DNA of 20,004 nt from Desulfobacteraceae bacterium UBA2771 (GTDB lineage: Bacteria; Desulfobacterota; Desulfobacteria; Desulfobacterales; Desulfosarcinaceae). Below, piece after piece: positions 1-9,049 of the stretch. Position 1 is the stretch's first letter, and every line of letters begins with the position of its first letter. The notes under the pieces are model-generated. The model worked only from the letters and a program-made list of their open reading frames with translations, made no database searches and had not been told where the DNA came from. Location: positions 1 through 20,004 of the forward strand of contig DEIP01000147.1 in the NCBI GenBank assembly GCA_002352605.1, in the 5' to 3' direction. The translations under genes and the position numbers were made by a program.

Positions 1-1657
1 TCTGTGCCGTGTGTCCCGGATCGCCGGCCACCGGCTCGCTGTCAGCCGTGATCGCGTAAGTGATGTTGCTGCCTTCGTTGTTTTGGGCATCGCAAACCTT
101 GAAGTGGTATGTGGCGGTTGGCTGGAGATCATCCTGGGGAACCAGAACGGATGTCTTTAAATGGGTCAGGCCATCGCTGCCGTTCATGTCCGTCACTTTC
201 TTGATCATCTGAACACCGCGCCAGATGGTCAATTGATAATCGACGATGGAGGCGTCTGCGATCAATTCAACAGAGAGGATACGGGGTGTATCCGTGTCGA
301 CCGTTAAACCATACCAGTCCACATCCGAATGATAGCTGACCATCCCTTCGGTGGGGCTGCCGCCGACCAGGTCGATGGCGCTGTTGACCGTATTGTCGTC
401 GGTGGTTTCGACTGTATCATTCAGCGTGGATTCTTTCAGTTGCACCTGGTAGGAGGACCGGCGATCCAGCCGCCGCGTGTTGGCCGGTGCAACCGCGATG
501 AAGTACTCACCGTTCAGGGTCCTGAATTGATTCTGGTAAGCGTTGCCACCGGTGGAAAAATCGTGGGCGGTGACCATTTCCATAGCCGCATTGTATACCA
601 CGACCCGAATCGGTGCGGTTCCATCGATGGTTTCGCCATTATCGATGGTTAACCGGACTTGGTGGTAGGTGGTGGCACCTCCGGTCACTCCCAATGTAAA
701 CCGGTACCAATCCAGATCGCCGGCGTGGTCGGGGGATATGCTGGAGCAGCCATAATCGATAGCGCCGGCCGCCGTATAGGTATCCGGGAGATCGATTGCC
801 AGGGGAATCGCGTCGTCCATAATATCGTTTTCCCGGGCTTCAACCACTTCTACGGAATCGATAGTGATGTCATAGGGCGCACCTGCATCACCATCCAGGC
901 TGTCACCGTCTTCGACGATCAGAAAATAGGGGCTGCTGTCCGTCGTCAGATAAGCCAGGATGGTATGATACGGATCGGCCAGACGCTGGATGAGGTTCCC
1001 ATTGTGGTCGTATAGGGAGACGGCCAGCTGTACCGGCGTGCCACCCACCGGTTTAAAGTGATCCACATTTACCGCAAATACCCCGGTGGTAGCGATGGCG
1101 AAGGTAAAACAGTCCACCTCGCCGATTTTATCGATGGCATCGCCGGCGGCATCGGCCGCACCGACAGACAGCAGTCGTGCGGTCGAGAAATCGTGGTTGC
1201 CATCGGCTGAATCTTCAAGCGTCGCCGTTAAATGGTAGGGAATATCGATCGCTGCATCGTCGTCCATCAGATCGCGCACCGTGATTGTCAGATCTTTGGG
1301 AACATCGATATAGATCCAAAGGTCCAGGTCGGCGCCCAGCATGGCCCCGTCGGGTTTATGCTTGCCGAACAGGCGTACCCGTTGACCGTTAATCTCTTCA
1401 AACACCGTAACCAGCAGGTCGACGTTGGAGTCGGACGTTTTTTCCTCGCAGTGGATATGCAAAAAGCGGTTGGTTTCGGCAATCCGCATGAGGTACGTAT
1501 CCACCTCGCCTTCTGCGGAAATGAATTGGCTCTGGGTTTCACCGATATTCAGCGACCGCACCGCCGGTTCACTGTCGGCCGGGTCGCTGGTTGCGCCACC
1601 GCACGCCATGATAATCAACACCATGAACAGCCACATGCTTCGTTGTATGTGTTTCAT
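1..1657 (-). CDS. Large lipoprotein with repeated PPC-like beta modules (3' end outside window)
   Basis: The reading frame is open from an ATG at 1657 to the window edge (552 codons) with no stop, so the C-terminus is missing. The first 19 residues form a lipoprotein signal peptide ending in the lipobox IMAC (Cys19), so the mature protein should be membrane anchored. An AGGTGA ribosome site lies 6 bases upstream of the ATG, and the preceding gene ends 18 bases earlier. After the anchor, similar modules of roughly 110-130 residues recur. Each carries a core such as EVDTYLMRI, EVDCFTFAI, DLDWYRFTL or DVDWYGLTV, followed by a hydrophobic strand. This resembles bacterial pre-peptidase C-terminal (PPC, PF04151-like) beta-sandwich domains. 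No catalytic domain is visible in the part present. As the last visible gene of the operon it is probably a surface or outer-membrane-attached structural or adhesive protein. The PPC assignment is by pattern only. Confidence 0.8.
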   Translation of the reverse strand, partial: MKHIQRSMWLFMVLIIMACGGATSDPADSEPAVRSLNIGETQSQFISAEGEVDTYLMRIAETNRFLHIHCEEKTSDSNVDLLVTVFEEINGQRVRLFGKHKPDGAMLGADLDLWIYIDVPKDLTITVRDLMDDDAAIDIPYHLTATLEDSADGNHDFSTARLLSVGAADAAGDAIDKIGEVDCFTFAIATTGVFAVNVDHFKPVGGTPVQLAVSLYDHNGNLIQRLADPYHTILAYLTTDSSPYFLIVEDGDSLDGDAGAPYDITIDSVEVVEARENDIMDDAIPLAIDLPDTYTAAGAIDYGCSSISPDHAGDLDWYRFTLGVTGGATTYHQVRLTIDNGETIDGTAPIRVVVYNAAMEMVTAHDFSTGGNAYQNQFRTLNGEYFIAVAPANTRRLDRRSSYQVQLKESTLNDTVETTDDNTVNSAIDLVGGSPTEGMVSYHSDVDWYGLTVDTDTPRILSVELIADASIVDYQLTIWRGVQMIKKVTDMNGSDGLTHLKTSVLVPQDDLQPTATYHFKVCDAQNNEGSNITYAITADSEPVAGDPGHTAQ

Positions 1658-1675
1658 CTTTTTCACCTATCATCC

Positions 1676-3358
1676 TCAATCGATGAGTTCGAATTGTCCA
1701 TATCCGAGTGACTGGGTAAATGAACTGTCTTGAAGGGTATTGATGGTTACTTCAGCCATGCGGAAGACCGGTGGTGCATTGGGTCGGTCTTCCGGCACCT
1801 GGGCGATATACACACGAATCACGTTATCTCCGGGATCCAGAATCGTGTTGGAAAATAGGCCGCCGGTATCTGCGCCAATGGTATCCATGAGGCTGATATT
1901 GCCGATCTCGAGGCTGTATCGGCGAATCCCCTGGGGCAAGTCCGGAAATTGGATAGGGTCGGGATTGCCGTGGTCGGTCAACTGATAACTGTATGCATAC
2001 CGGTCGCGAACCATGGGGTCATTGGTCAGAACATTGGTGTGATTCTGGATTTCAAAAACATCCAGGGTGCCGTCCAGGTCGCTGTCCTCGGTATAAAGAT
2101 TCTCAAAAGGGTTGGTTCCCATGGCCATTTCGATGCCGTCAGGAATATAGTCCGCATCGAAGTCGGCCACAAAACGCCAGGTTCCCTTGATGGACTCTTC
2201 ACAATCGGTTAATCCGTCATTGTCCTGATCCGGCCATATGCCGGAGGGCGGCGGTGGGCAACTGCTATCGTCGACCAACGGATCGGGCCACATATTGCCG
2301 TCGTCCATAAGCGACTGGACCTGGATTTCAAAATAGTCAGACAGGCCGTCATCGTCCGTATCCCTTGCCTGGGGATCGGTGCCGTGGCGGGTCACTTCCT
2401 CGTCATCGGTCAGGCCGTCACCGTCACTGTCCAGGTGCAATTGATCGAGGCCGGGGCGCACGTTGTAGTTATAGGCCACGATGAATTTGATCTTATAAGC
2501 GTTGGCCAGGCGCATGTCGGTAAAATTGATAAAATCGATGGCACCGGCCGAAGCAAAATCGCGAAAGGTACCGCCGCCGGCCTGGGCCATGCCGAACAAG
2601 GTGCTCTCGGCGTACTGTCGCTCGGTTTCGTATGCCGGAATATATTCTCCCGAAGCATCCCGAAAGAGTGAAGAGAGAAAAAAACTGTGGAAGTTGAACT
2701 GGCCCACACCTCTTTCTTCAGTAATCTGGGTCAGTGCTTCCACCTGATTCCAAATATCCTGGGGAAGCTGGGAGCCGGCATCCGTGTTGGGCATGCCGTC
2801 ACTGAAAAAACAGACAATGTACTTGGAACGGGCCAAATCGTTTTCGCCGGACTCCTGATAAGAGGTATTCATGATGTCGTTTTCCACGACTTGGCGAATA
2901 TCGGTCACGGCACCCACGTAGTCGGTGTAGGAGTCATTACGCACATTGTCCAGCACCCGGTTCAGCTCTTCCACCGAGCGGGTGTAGCCGGGTTCACCAT
3001 AGCCATTGCGGGTTTGATCGATGACACTGCCGGCCCAGAGTTGAATGCCGAAGGAGACACTGGGGTAGTCATCGGTATTGTAGCGTTCCAGAAAACGCCG
3101 AACGGCAGCAATACGCCTGCCATAGGGTTCGTCCGGCGGATTCAACGGATCTGAACTGAGCATGCTCAACGAGCAGTCGATGGCAAAAAGCACCTTGACG
3201 GGGAACTGAATATTTTCCGGGTTTTCGGTGTGGAATTCACTGATGATGGTACCCGATTCCCGAACGGTGGTGCGCTCCAGCGGCGGCCCGTTGTCGCATG
3301 CCGAGGCACCCAGCAGACAGGCCGATAAAACTGCTATCACGAAAAATTGCCTAACCAT
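1676..3358 (-). CDS. VWA-domain lipoprotein with TSP3-type calcium repeats
   Basis: 560 aa. The frame is open 79 codons further upstream, but that part is an out-of-frame read of the preceding gene. The ATG at 3358 is chosen because it gives a clean lipoprotein signal (LGASAC, Cys21) and has AGGAG 9 bases upstream. It overlaps the previous gene by 8 bases. Residues about 53-280 are a von Willebrand factor A domain. The metal site (MIDAS) is visible as DCSLS at 61-65, with a Thr near 145 (SYTDYVGA) and SDG at 186-188 after a hydrophobic strand. Residues about 309-440 carry Asp-rich calcium loops (DSDGDGLTDDEE, DTDDDGLSDYFE, DQDNDGLTDCEE, DSDLDGTLDVFE) of the bacterial TSP3 type. The final 110 residues look like a beta domain. 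VWA domains with an intact MIDAS usually bind protein ligands through a divalent cation, so an adhesive or assembly role on the cell surface is likely. The ligand is unknown. Confidence 0.88.
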   Translation of the reverse strand: MVRQFFVIAVLSACLLGASACDNGPPLERTTVRESGTIISEFHTENPENIQFPVKVLFAIDCSLSMLSSDPLNPPDEPYGRRIAAVRRFLERYNTDDYPSVSFGIQLWAGSVIDQTRNGYGEPGYTRSVEELNRVLDNVRNDSYTDYVGAVTDIRQVVENDIMNTSYQESGENDLARSKYIVCFFSDGMPNTDAGSQLPQDIWNQVEALTQITEERGVGQFNFHSFFLSSLFRDASGEYIPAYETERQYAESTLFGMAQAGGGTFRDFASAGAIDFINFTDMRLANAYKIKFIVAYNYNVRPGLDQLHLDSDGDGLTDDEEVTRHGTDPQARDTDDDGLSDYFEIQVQSLMDDGNMWPDPLVDDSSCPPPPSGIWPDQDNDGLTDCEESIKGTWRFVADFDADYIPDGIEMAMGTNPFENLYTEDSDLDGTLDVFEIQNHTNVLTNDPMVRDRYAYSYQLTDHGNPDPIQFPDLPQGIRRYSLEIGNISLMDTIGADTGGLFSNTILDPGDNVIRVYIAQVPEDRPNAPPVFRMAEVTINTLQDSSFTQSLGYGQFELID

Positions 3359-4193
3359 CGCAAATGTCTCCTTTACCATTTTGATCGGTGTCCGCCTGGT
3401 CGGGGTTTGCCACATAGGGGCAATTGTCACAGGGGTCGCCGATGCCGTCGCCGTCCGCATCGCCGTTTTCGGAACTTTGAAGGTTTGGACAGCGGTCGAC
3501 GCCGGGAATTCCGTTGTGGGCTTCATCCAGGCCATCGTTGTCGTAATCATCGTCACACATATCACCGGCGATATCGCCGTCGAGGTAATAATCACTGTTT
3601 TCCTGGTTGGGGTTTTCGTCGGTGATGCAGTTGTCTAGTAAATCGGGTATTCCGTCATTGTCGTCATCCGCATCACAGACATTGCCCAGGCCGTCGTTGT
3701 CAGGGTCATCCTGGCTGGGAAATTCGAGCTGCCCGGCATTCATGACCTCCGGGCATGTGTCCACGGCGTTGGCCACACCGTCTCCATCCCTGTCCGGATC
3801 GCAGGCGTCACCCAGTCCGTCGCCGTCTGAATCGATGTTGTCCTCGGTGGCCAGCTGGGGGCAATGGTCGCAGGCGTTGCCGAAGGCGTCGCCGTCGTCG
3901 TTTTCGCTGGGGTCATTGGGTATAAAGATGCAGTTGTCGACTTCGTCATTGTAGCCGTCGGCGTCGATATCCTCCTGCACGGAGAAGAGCGGCCCCCAGG
4001 TATAGGAGACAATCAGTGGGCCGCCGCCGGCGCCACCGCCGCCAATACCGCCGGAAGGCGGCGCCCCGCACTGGTTATCCGGACACTCATCGAAGAGCAG
4101 ATTCCAGTCCGGCGGATCGGCGGAAAATACTTTTACTCCGCAAACCAACAGGAATGCCGTTATTGTCGCAATGAAACCTAATCGTGTTTTCAT
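3351..4193 (-). CDS. Secreted thrombospondin type 3 repeat protein (calcium binding)
   Basis: 280 aa, starting at an ATG with AGGAG 6 bases upstream. Residues 1-25 are a Sec signal peptide with probable cleavage after VFSA. There is no lipobox, unlike the flanking genes. A Gly-rich linker at about 48-58 precedes an almost uninterrupted TSP3 array from about 75 to the C-terminus. Units include DIDADGYNDEVDNC, DSDGDGLGDACD, DRDGDGVANAVDTC, DNDGLGNVCD, DNDGIPDLLDNC, DADGDGIGDPCDNCP and DTDQNGKGDICD. In thrombospondins and OmpA-type porins such repeats wrap around many Ca2+ ions, and neighbouring Cys are paired; the even spacing of Cys here fits that. The protein is extremely acidic and would be rigid only when calcium is present. 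No other domain is seen, so it is probably a spacer or scaffold used with the VWA/TSP3 lipoprotein encoded directly downstream, whose ATG lies inside this gene's last codons. Confidence 0.9.
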   Translation of the reverse strand: MKTRLGFIATITAFLLVCGVKVFSADPPDWNLLFDECPDNQCGAPPSGGIGGGGAGGGPLIVSYTWGPLFSVQEDIDADGYNDEVDNCIFIPNDPSENDDGDAFGNACDHCPQLATEDNIDSDGDGLGDACDPDRDGDGVANAVDTCPEVMNAGQLEFPSQDDPDNDGLGNVCDADDDNDGIPDLLDNCITDENPNQENSDYYLDGDIAGDMCDDDYDNDGLDEAHNGIPGVDRCPNLQSSENGDADGDGIGDPCDNCPYVANPDQADTDQNGKGDICDG

Positions 4194-4212
4194 GGAATCT
4201 CCTCATCTCTGA

Positions 4213-5619
4213 TCAGTTGATCTGTCGAACTACGAGAATTTCGTTGTCTTCATCGGAGAATGTGCAAATATGGGGCACGCCCCGGTCATTGAACCAAAGG
4301 GTATTGTACCTGCCGACGCTGCCATATTCCTCCGCGCTCTCGTGGTTCCAGCGCAGCCCGTTATACTCAGCATATTTTAAAAACCGGTGCAGGCGCCCCG
4401 AATGGGACTGCTCATCGTAATAGGCGATAGCCGGTTGTCCTTCATCCGTAAACGCCAGTGAGCAGTGGGATCCGCACCAGGTGGCCTCATCGACGATTCG
4501 TGATCTCCATGCCCCGCCACGATTGGTCGCATATTGGAGGCGATGCCCATTGTCCGGTTCGGGATTGGGCAGCCTGACGGAATAAGCGATGGCCAATGGT
4601 CGTTCGGCTTCCGGATCTTCCGGGTCTTCGGGATAGAATGCCGCACTGATACCGCCGATCTTCCAACCGTCGGGAAGGGTTTCCACAATTTGTCTACGCC
4701 ACTGTCCGGCTTCGTTTTTAAAGGCCACCTTGAGGGCGTAGGTGCCCATGAAGTTTTCCCCATGTTCGGCATAGACGATAACCGGAAGGTCCCGTTCATC
4801 GAGAATCAGCTTGCAGAAATAGCCGACACTGTTATGGATGCCGTAAGTGCTGAATGCGTTGCCGTCTACCTGTTCTTCGATATTGGCATATTGTTCGATG
4901 TCGGCAATGGGGTCGGCAATGGTGGCTCTGCTCCGATGAACATAGTAGAGGTCGGGATACCTGAAATTGGCCGAATCCATACCCTCGGTAAAATACTGAT
5001 AACAGATATGGAGATCTCCTTGGCCGTCCACGCCGAGAGACATGTTTTCAGAGGCGTGGCCATCCTGATACACCGGATTTCGATCGACGAATCCGACGGC
5101 GCCGGTGCTCTCCTGCCAGGTGCCGCCTTCATACCGGTTCACCATGATATCGGCCTCCACCTGCTGCAGTACCTCGTTGATTTCATATGTTGGGTAGATC
5201 AGGAACGGCGTGTCGCCGTCCAGGTGCATGTCGAATTGATCGCAACGATCGAAACCGTCCATGCCGGAGGGGGCCGGCCGATTGGAAACCACGTTTCGGG
5301 ACATGCCGTCCGTATCCGGATCCCATACCAGGTGGTGAAGCCGGTGATAAAGGGGCGACTCTACTTCCGCCACGGCATTATACCAGGCAAAATGGACATT
5401 ACCGCTTCTGTCCGGCCGGGCCACGACAAATGGAATGGTGGTGCCGCTTTCGTCCACCTGAGCGATGCGGACGATTTCCCAGTTACTGGGCCGGCCTTCG
5501 CTATTGTACGGTTCGACCGGATTTTCCGGTCCGTCACCGCAAGCGGTTGCGGCCAATGCGATGATGAAAATGGCGGCCCGGAAGTGTATCCGTCTACTTT
5601 TTAACCATGACCAGTTCAT
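4213..5619 (-). CDS. Beta-propeller-like lipoprotein of unknown function
   Basis: 468 aa. The start overlaps the end of the large TPR gene by 26 bases, with AGGAG 9 bases before the ATG. Residues 1-27 are a basic and hydrophobic lipoprotein signal ending AATAC (Cys27). The rest is a series of about 6-7 beta units. Each has a strand pair of the kind GNVHFAWYN, GDLHICYQY, DLPVIVYAEH, RPLAIAYSV, GQPAIAYYDE and GVPHICTFS, spaced some 50-75 residues apart. That spacing and the G/D-x-P-x-I-A-Y pattern resemble sialidase or BNR-like beta-propellers, but no enzyme active site was recognised. It lies 19 bases upstream of the TSP3 gene and is translationally coupled to the TPR gene, so it probably belongs to the same envelope assembly. 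A ligand-binding or structural role on the outer membrane is more likely than catalysis. The fold is inferred from repeats only. Confidence 0.85.
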   Translation of the reverse strand: MNWSWLKSRRIHFRAAIFIIALAATACGDGPENPVEPYNSEGRPSNWEIVRIAQVDESGTTIPFVVARPDRSGNVHFAWYNAVAEVESPLYHRLHHLVWDPDTDGMSRNVVSNRPAPSGMDGFDRCDQFDMHLDGDTPFLIYPTYEINEVLQQVEADIMVNRYEGGTWQESTGAVGFVDRNPVYQDGHASENMSLGVDGQGDLHICYQYFTEGMDSANFRYPDLYYVHRSRATIADPIADIEQYANIEEQVDGNAFSTYGIHNSVGYFCKLILDERDLPVIVYAEHGENFMGTYALKVAFKNEAGQWRRQIVETLPDGWKIGGISAAFYPEDPEDPEAERPLAIAYSVRLPNPEPDNGHRLQYATNRGGAWRSRIVDEATWCGSHCSLAFTDEGQPAIAYYDEQSHSGRLHRFLKYAEYNGLRWNHESAEEYGSVGRYNTLWFNDRGVPHICTFSDEDNEILVVRQIN

Positions 5620-8600
5620 TGTAGATGGCTCCTAAACGCGGATGAATACTGTCTGAATCCGTATTCGTGTGCGAAACGTTTTTCAATAGATCCGAAACTT
5701 TATCCCCATGGCCATAATGTCTGTAAATACCGGCCAAATTCGTACGGGCGGCGGACAAGCTTTCATCCGCTTCCAAGGCCCTTTTAAACGTTTCCTTGGC
5801 CAACGGGTCTCGCCCGCAATACAAGTGGGTCAGCCCCACCAAATTGAGTAATTCCGCCTTGATGTGTCTCTGTCCACTGTCCAGCTTGGGCAATGCATTT
5901 TTCGCGACCAAGCCGGCCTGCCTAAAATCTCCTGCTTTCATGTAATGCTTCGCCAATTGGAACTGCAAATGCCCATCGTCGGGGGCGTTGAGAAGTTTGC
6001 CGTAAAGCTTGACCATCGGTTCCTGTTTCATCCCCTGGGTTCCGATTTCAACGCCGGCTTGACCCCCGGAAATACTTGTCAGCACGCCCTTGCCCCCCTG
6101 GGGATTGTCGGCCGGATGGAAATAGCCACTAAGTGCAGGGTCACAGATTTCCCATTTACGGGCCAGTTCGACGCAGGTCTTTAAATACTGACCGGCTTTG
6201 TCGGTATAGGCTTGGGCTTTCTGCCGGATCAGGTCACGATACTGCGCCTTTTGCTCGGCCGTAAGGTCTTGGGGAACCGGTGAGTTGAGTAAAAAATCGG
6301 CGAACTCGGCATTGATCTCATTGGCGCGAAAACAGGCTTTCAAGGCCCATGCCGGTGATTTGTAGGTCATCACCTGTTGGAAGTCCGACTCCAGTTTTTT
6401 CAACAGGGCCGCCTTTTGCTGTACAATTTTATTGTCGATCCGGTTCTTAAGACGCAATTTGTAATACGGCCCACTGGTGCCCGTTACCTGGTAATAGGCC
6501 AGTTCGGCCATCAAATCGCGTAGGTGCGGGTCCTGATCTCCCATCTCGGGACGGTACGTTTTTTTGGCCTTTCGATGGTATTTGTTGGCTTGTGCGCGGC
6601 GATCGGCGTGCAAATTGAGTACGGCCAACTGGGCGAGGGCGCGGCGTTTTCCCTTTGCCGACAATCGGCCTTGATAGGTTGTCAATTCCTGTATGATAGC
6701 CGTGGATCGGTCGAGTTGCTTCATGTTGTCAACGATGGCAAATACGATCTCATCCGATGATGTGGAAGAAGGCCTCGGCAAAGCGAGCAGACGACGATAG
6801 TTTTGATTGGCTCGGGCGTATTGTCCCAGACCTTCGCGAATCCGTGCCGCCTGCAGCAGAAAATCGGCGCGATTTTCATCTTTGGGATATTGTTTGCACA
6901 GGGTTTCCAGGTAATCCGCCAACATCCGCACCTGTCCGATGGACACCGACGCATTGATTAAAATGCCCAGGGTATTCTTTGCATGGGGTGAGTTCGGATA
7001 TCGGGCGATCAATTTGCCGCCGGCATCGAACAAGGTGGGCAGATCCTTTTTGTCTTTGCTCGAAAGAATCAGCGCGTTTAGGGCTTGCTCGCCTATTTCC
7101 GTTTTTTGGCCCCGGTCGGCCACCTGAATCAGTTCCCGCCGTGAGTTCTCCCAGTCATCGTTTGCGGCCATGGTAATACTGGAAACCACCCTCGATCCGG
7201 CGTTGCGAACGATCTGGGCGACCTCTACCTTGAGTTTGGTATTGTGGATGCCGGCATTGGCGATAACGGCGTTGCCGTACCGGATCATCCCTTCATAGTT
7301 TTCCATCAGGTGGTAGGCGTCCAAAATCAAATGGACGGCGGCGGTGGTGGCCTTGTGCCGGGGATAACGATCGACAAAACCGGATAGATCCTTCACCGCC
7401 AACGCATAATCACCGGCGTCGTAGGAGACCCAGGCAACGTTAAAGTGCACATCGGGTGCATGGCGCGAATCGGCATATTCGCCGACGAACATTTTTCCGA
7501 CACTGCGCAAACCGTCACGGGCAAATGCCGCCTGATAAAAATTCAGGTTGTCTTTGTTTTTCAATGCCCGGTAATAGGAAATCACCGCACTGTATAAGGT
7601 GTCTTTACGCTGTTTTAGATTGACGGTGGCCAACGGGGTTACCTTTTCGTACTGCTTGCCGGCCTCTAGGTAGCAGCCTGCCGAAAAAAGCGCTTCGGCA
7701 TAGTTGGTGGCCATCTCTTCTACCACCCGGGTTTCGCTAAAGAAGCCCAGGTATTGCTCGTAGGCATTGGCGGCGGTTTCAAAATCCTGAGTAGAGTTGG
7801 TTTTGCCGGCCTTGGCATGCAAATGGGTGATAATATCACGTGCAAAAATTTCATAGTCGTGAATTAATTTCTTTTTGTCTTCCGAGGTCATACGAACGGA
7901 GTAGACCTGGTGCTCCAGGGCCCGAACAATAATCCCCACGTCCTTTTCCGCATGCTTGTAGGTCCCCAAGGCCTGGACACTTTCAAAAATATACTTGGCG
8001 TATTCCAGCAATTTCTCCGGATCCTGCCGGATGAGGGCCAATTCCCGGTATATGGGAGCGGCCTGGGCCCACTTTTTTTTCACATAATAGCGATAAGCCA
8101 GTTTTTCCAATACCGTTGTGTAGACCGGACGGGACCAGGCATACTGCTTGAAGTAGGCCAACGCCTGCTCAGCCGTCGCTTTTTTGTGAACTTCCGGGTA
8201 GCAAAAGGCCAAGTCGATAATGGATTCCAGGCGCACATCCACACGGCGGTATGTATCGATATCGAGCGCTTTGGCCGTTTGTGGACTGGTAACGGATGCT
8301 TCGAATAACTTCATCGCACCTTTAAAATCGGCTTGATTGATTTTACACCAGGCCAACTTGTACCGTGCTGCCGCCACGGCGGGGCTTTTGGGATATTTGA
8401 GGACTGCTTCATAGTGCTTCGTGCTCGTATCGACATCCTGTTTTTGATTGAAAAAATAATCGCCCAGGAGCAATTGTGCTTCGGGCGCATAGAGGCTGTT
8501 GGGAAATTTTTCGATCAGCTTCCGGTATTGGTCAATCATCTCGTTGGTGCGGCCCAGTTCATGATATTCATGGGCCATGAAGAAGTAAACCTTGTCCAGA

Positions 8601-9049
8601 TACTGAAAATCGGGATACTGGTCGACAATGCGCTGGTATATCTCGACGGCCTGGGTTTTTAGCGTATTGGCCTCGTACTGATCCAAGGCCCGTTGTCCCC
8701 CCTCGTTAAATTGGCTTTTACGTAAAAAATAGACCAATCGCGACTTTTCGATGAAAAGTTCCGCCAGGCGTAGGTAGAGTTCCGGCAGGTAAGGCCGGTT
8801 TTTGGAACGACCGATTAATGTTTTGGTGTTATCAATGGCCAATTCGCATTTGCGTTTGTCCTGTTCGAGCTTAACCATGTAGCGCTTTTTTTCTGCTTCG
8901 GCATCTATTTCTTCGTAGACATAGGGTTCCGTTTCACCCGAACGGCTTTCCGCTCCTGAGAATAAGAATGCCGGCAGATTTTGAGGTATCAAAAGAATCA
9001 GCACCAGGCCCAGAATCCATTGCAGTGTTATTTTACGTAAAGGTGTCAT
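5594..9049 (-). CDS. Very large exported TPR protein (GltD/GltE-like role)
   Basis: About 1151 aa from the ATG at 9049, which shares an ATGA stop/start with the preceding TPR gene. Upstream in-frame alternatives are an ATG at 9067 and a GTG at 9085. None has a strong ribosome site, and 9049 is preferred for coupling and because the signal peptide then begins normally (MTPLRKITLQWILGLVLILL, likely cut near LPA). Almost all of the mature protein is helical TPR-type repeats. Clear ones lie near the N-terminus (PYLPELYLRLAELFIEKS, FFMAHEYHELGRTNEMIDQY, YAPEAQLLLGDYFFNQ), in the middle (PDVHFNVAWVSYDAGDY) and at the C-terminus (LQFQLAKHYMKAGDFRQAG, SAARTNLAGIYRHYGH). No enzymatic domain was found. 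In the M. xanthus Agl-Glt machine large periplasmic TPR proteins (GltD, GltE) link the inner-membrane stator to the outer membrane; size, export signal and context fit such a role. Orthology is inferred, not shown. Confidence 0.87.
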   Translation of the reverse strand: MTPLRKITLQWILGLVLILLIPQNLPAFLFSGAESRSGETEPYVYEEIDAEAEKKRYMVKLEQDKRKCELAIDNTKTLIGRSKNRPYLPELYLRLAELFIEKSRLVYFLRKSQFNEGGQRALDQYEANTLKTQAVEIYQRIVDQYPDFQYLDKVYFFMAHEYHELGRTNEMIDQYRKLIEKFPNSLYAPEAQLLLGDYFFNQKQDVDTSTKHYEAVLKYPKSPAVAAARYKLAWCKINQADFKGAMKLFEASVTSPQTAKALDIDTYRRVDVRLESIIDLAFCYPEVHKKATAEQALAYFKQYAWSRPVYTTVLEKLAYRYYVKKKWAQAAPIYRELALIRQDPEKLLEYAKYIFESVQALGTYKHAEKDVGIIVRALEHQVYSVRMTSEDKKKLIHDYEIFARDIITHLHAKAGKTNSTQDFETAANAYEQYLGFFSETRVVEEMATNYAEALFSAGCYLEAGKQYEKVTPLATVNLKQRKDTLYSAVISYYRALKNKDNLNFYQAAFARDGLRSVGKMFVGEYADSRHAPDVHFNVAWVSYDAGDYALAVKDLSGFVDRYPRHKATTAAVHLILDAYHLMENYEGMIRYGNAVIANAGIHNTKLKVEVAQIVRNAGSRVVSSITMAANDDWENSRRELIQVADRGQKTEIGEQALNALILSSKDKKDLPTLFDAGGKLIARYPNSPHAKNTLGILINASVSIGQVRMLADYLETLCKQYPKDENRADFLLQAARIREGLGQYARANQNYRRLLALPRPSSTSSDEIVFAIVDNMKQLDRSTAIIQELTTYQGRLSAKGKRRALAQLAVLNLHADRRAQANKYHRKAKKTYRPEMGDQDPHLRDLMAELAYYQVTGTSGPYYKLRLKNRIDNKIVQQKAALLKKLESDFQQVMTYKSPAWALKACFRANEINAEFADFLLNSPVPQDLTAEQKAQYRDLIRQKAQAYTDKAGQYLKTCVELARKWEICDPALSGYFHPADNPQGGKGVLTSISGGQAGVEIGTQGMKQEPMVKLYGKLLNAPDDGHLQFQLAKHYMKAGDFRQAGLVAKNALPKLDSGQRHIKAELLNLVGLTHLYCGRDPLAKETFKRALEADESLSAARTNLAGIYRHYGHGDKVSDLLKNVSHTNTDSDSIHPRLGAIYNELVMVKK

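Noticed and set aside
3359..3595. 79-codon upstream extension of the VWA lipoprotein
   Set aside because: It is an out-of-frame read of the TSP3 gene (low-complexity Thr/Pro/Met-rich) and would bury the lipoprotein signal peptide.
3400..4000. Repetitive DNA that could suggest a CRISPR or tandem repeat
   Set aside because: The periodicity comes from DxDGDG-type codons of the TSP3 repeats. Unit lengths vary and the nucleotide repeats are degenerate, without spacers.
4534..5604. Long plus-strand open frame of about 356 codons
   Set aside because: It lies entirely antisense to the propeller-like lipoprotein gene, which has a signal peptide, ribosome site and operon context. The plus-strand product has no recognisable features.
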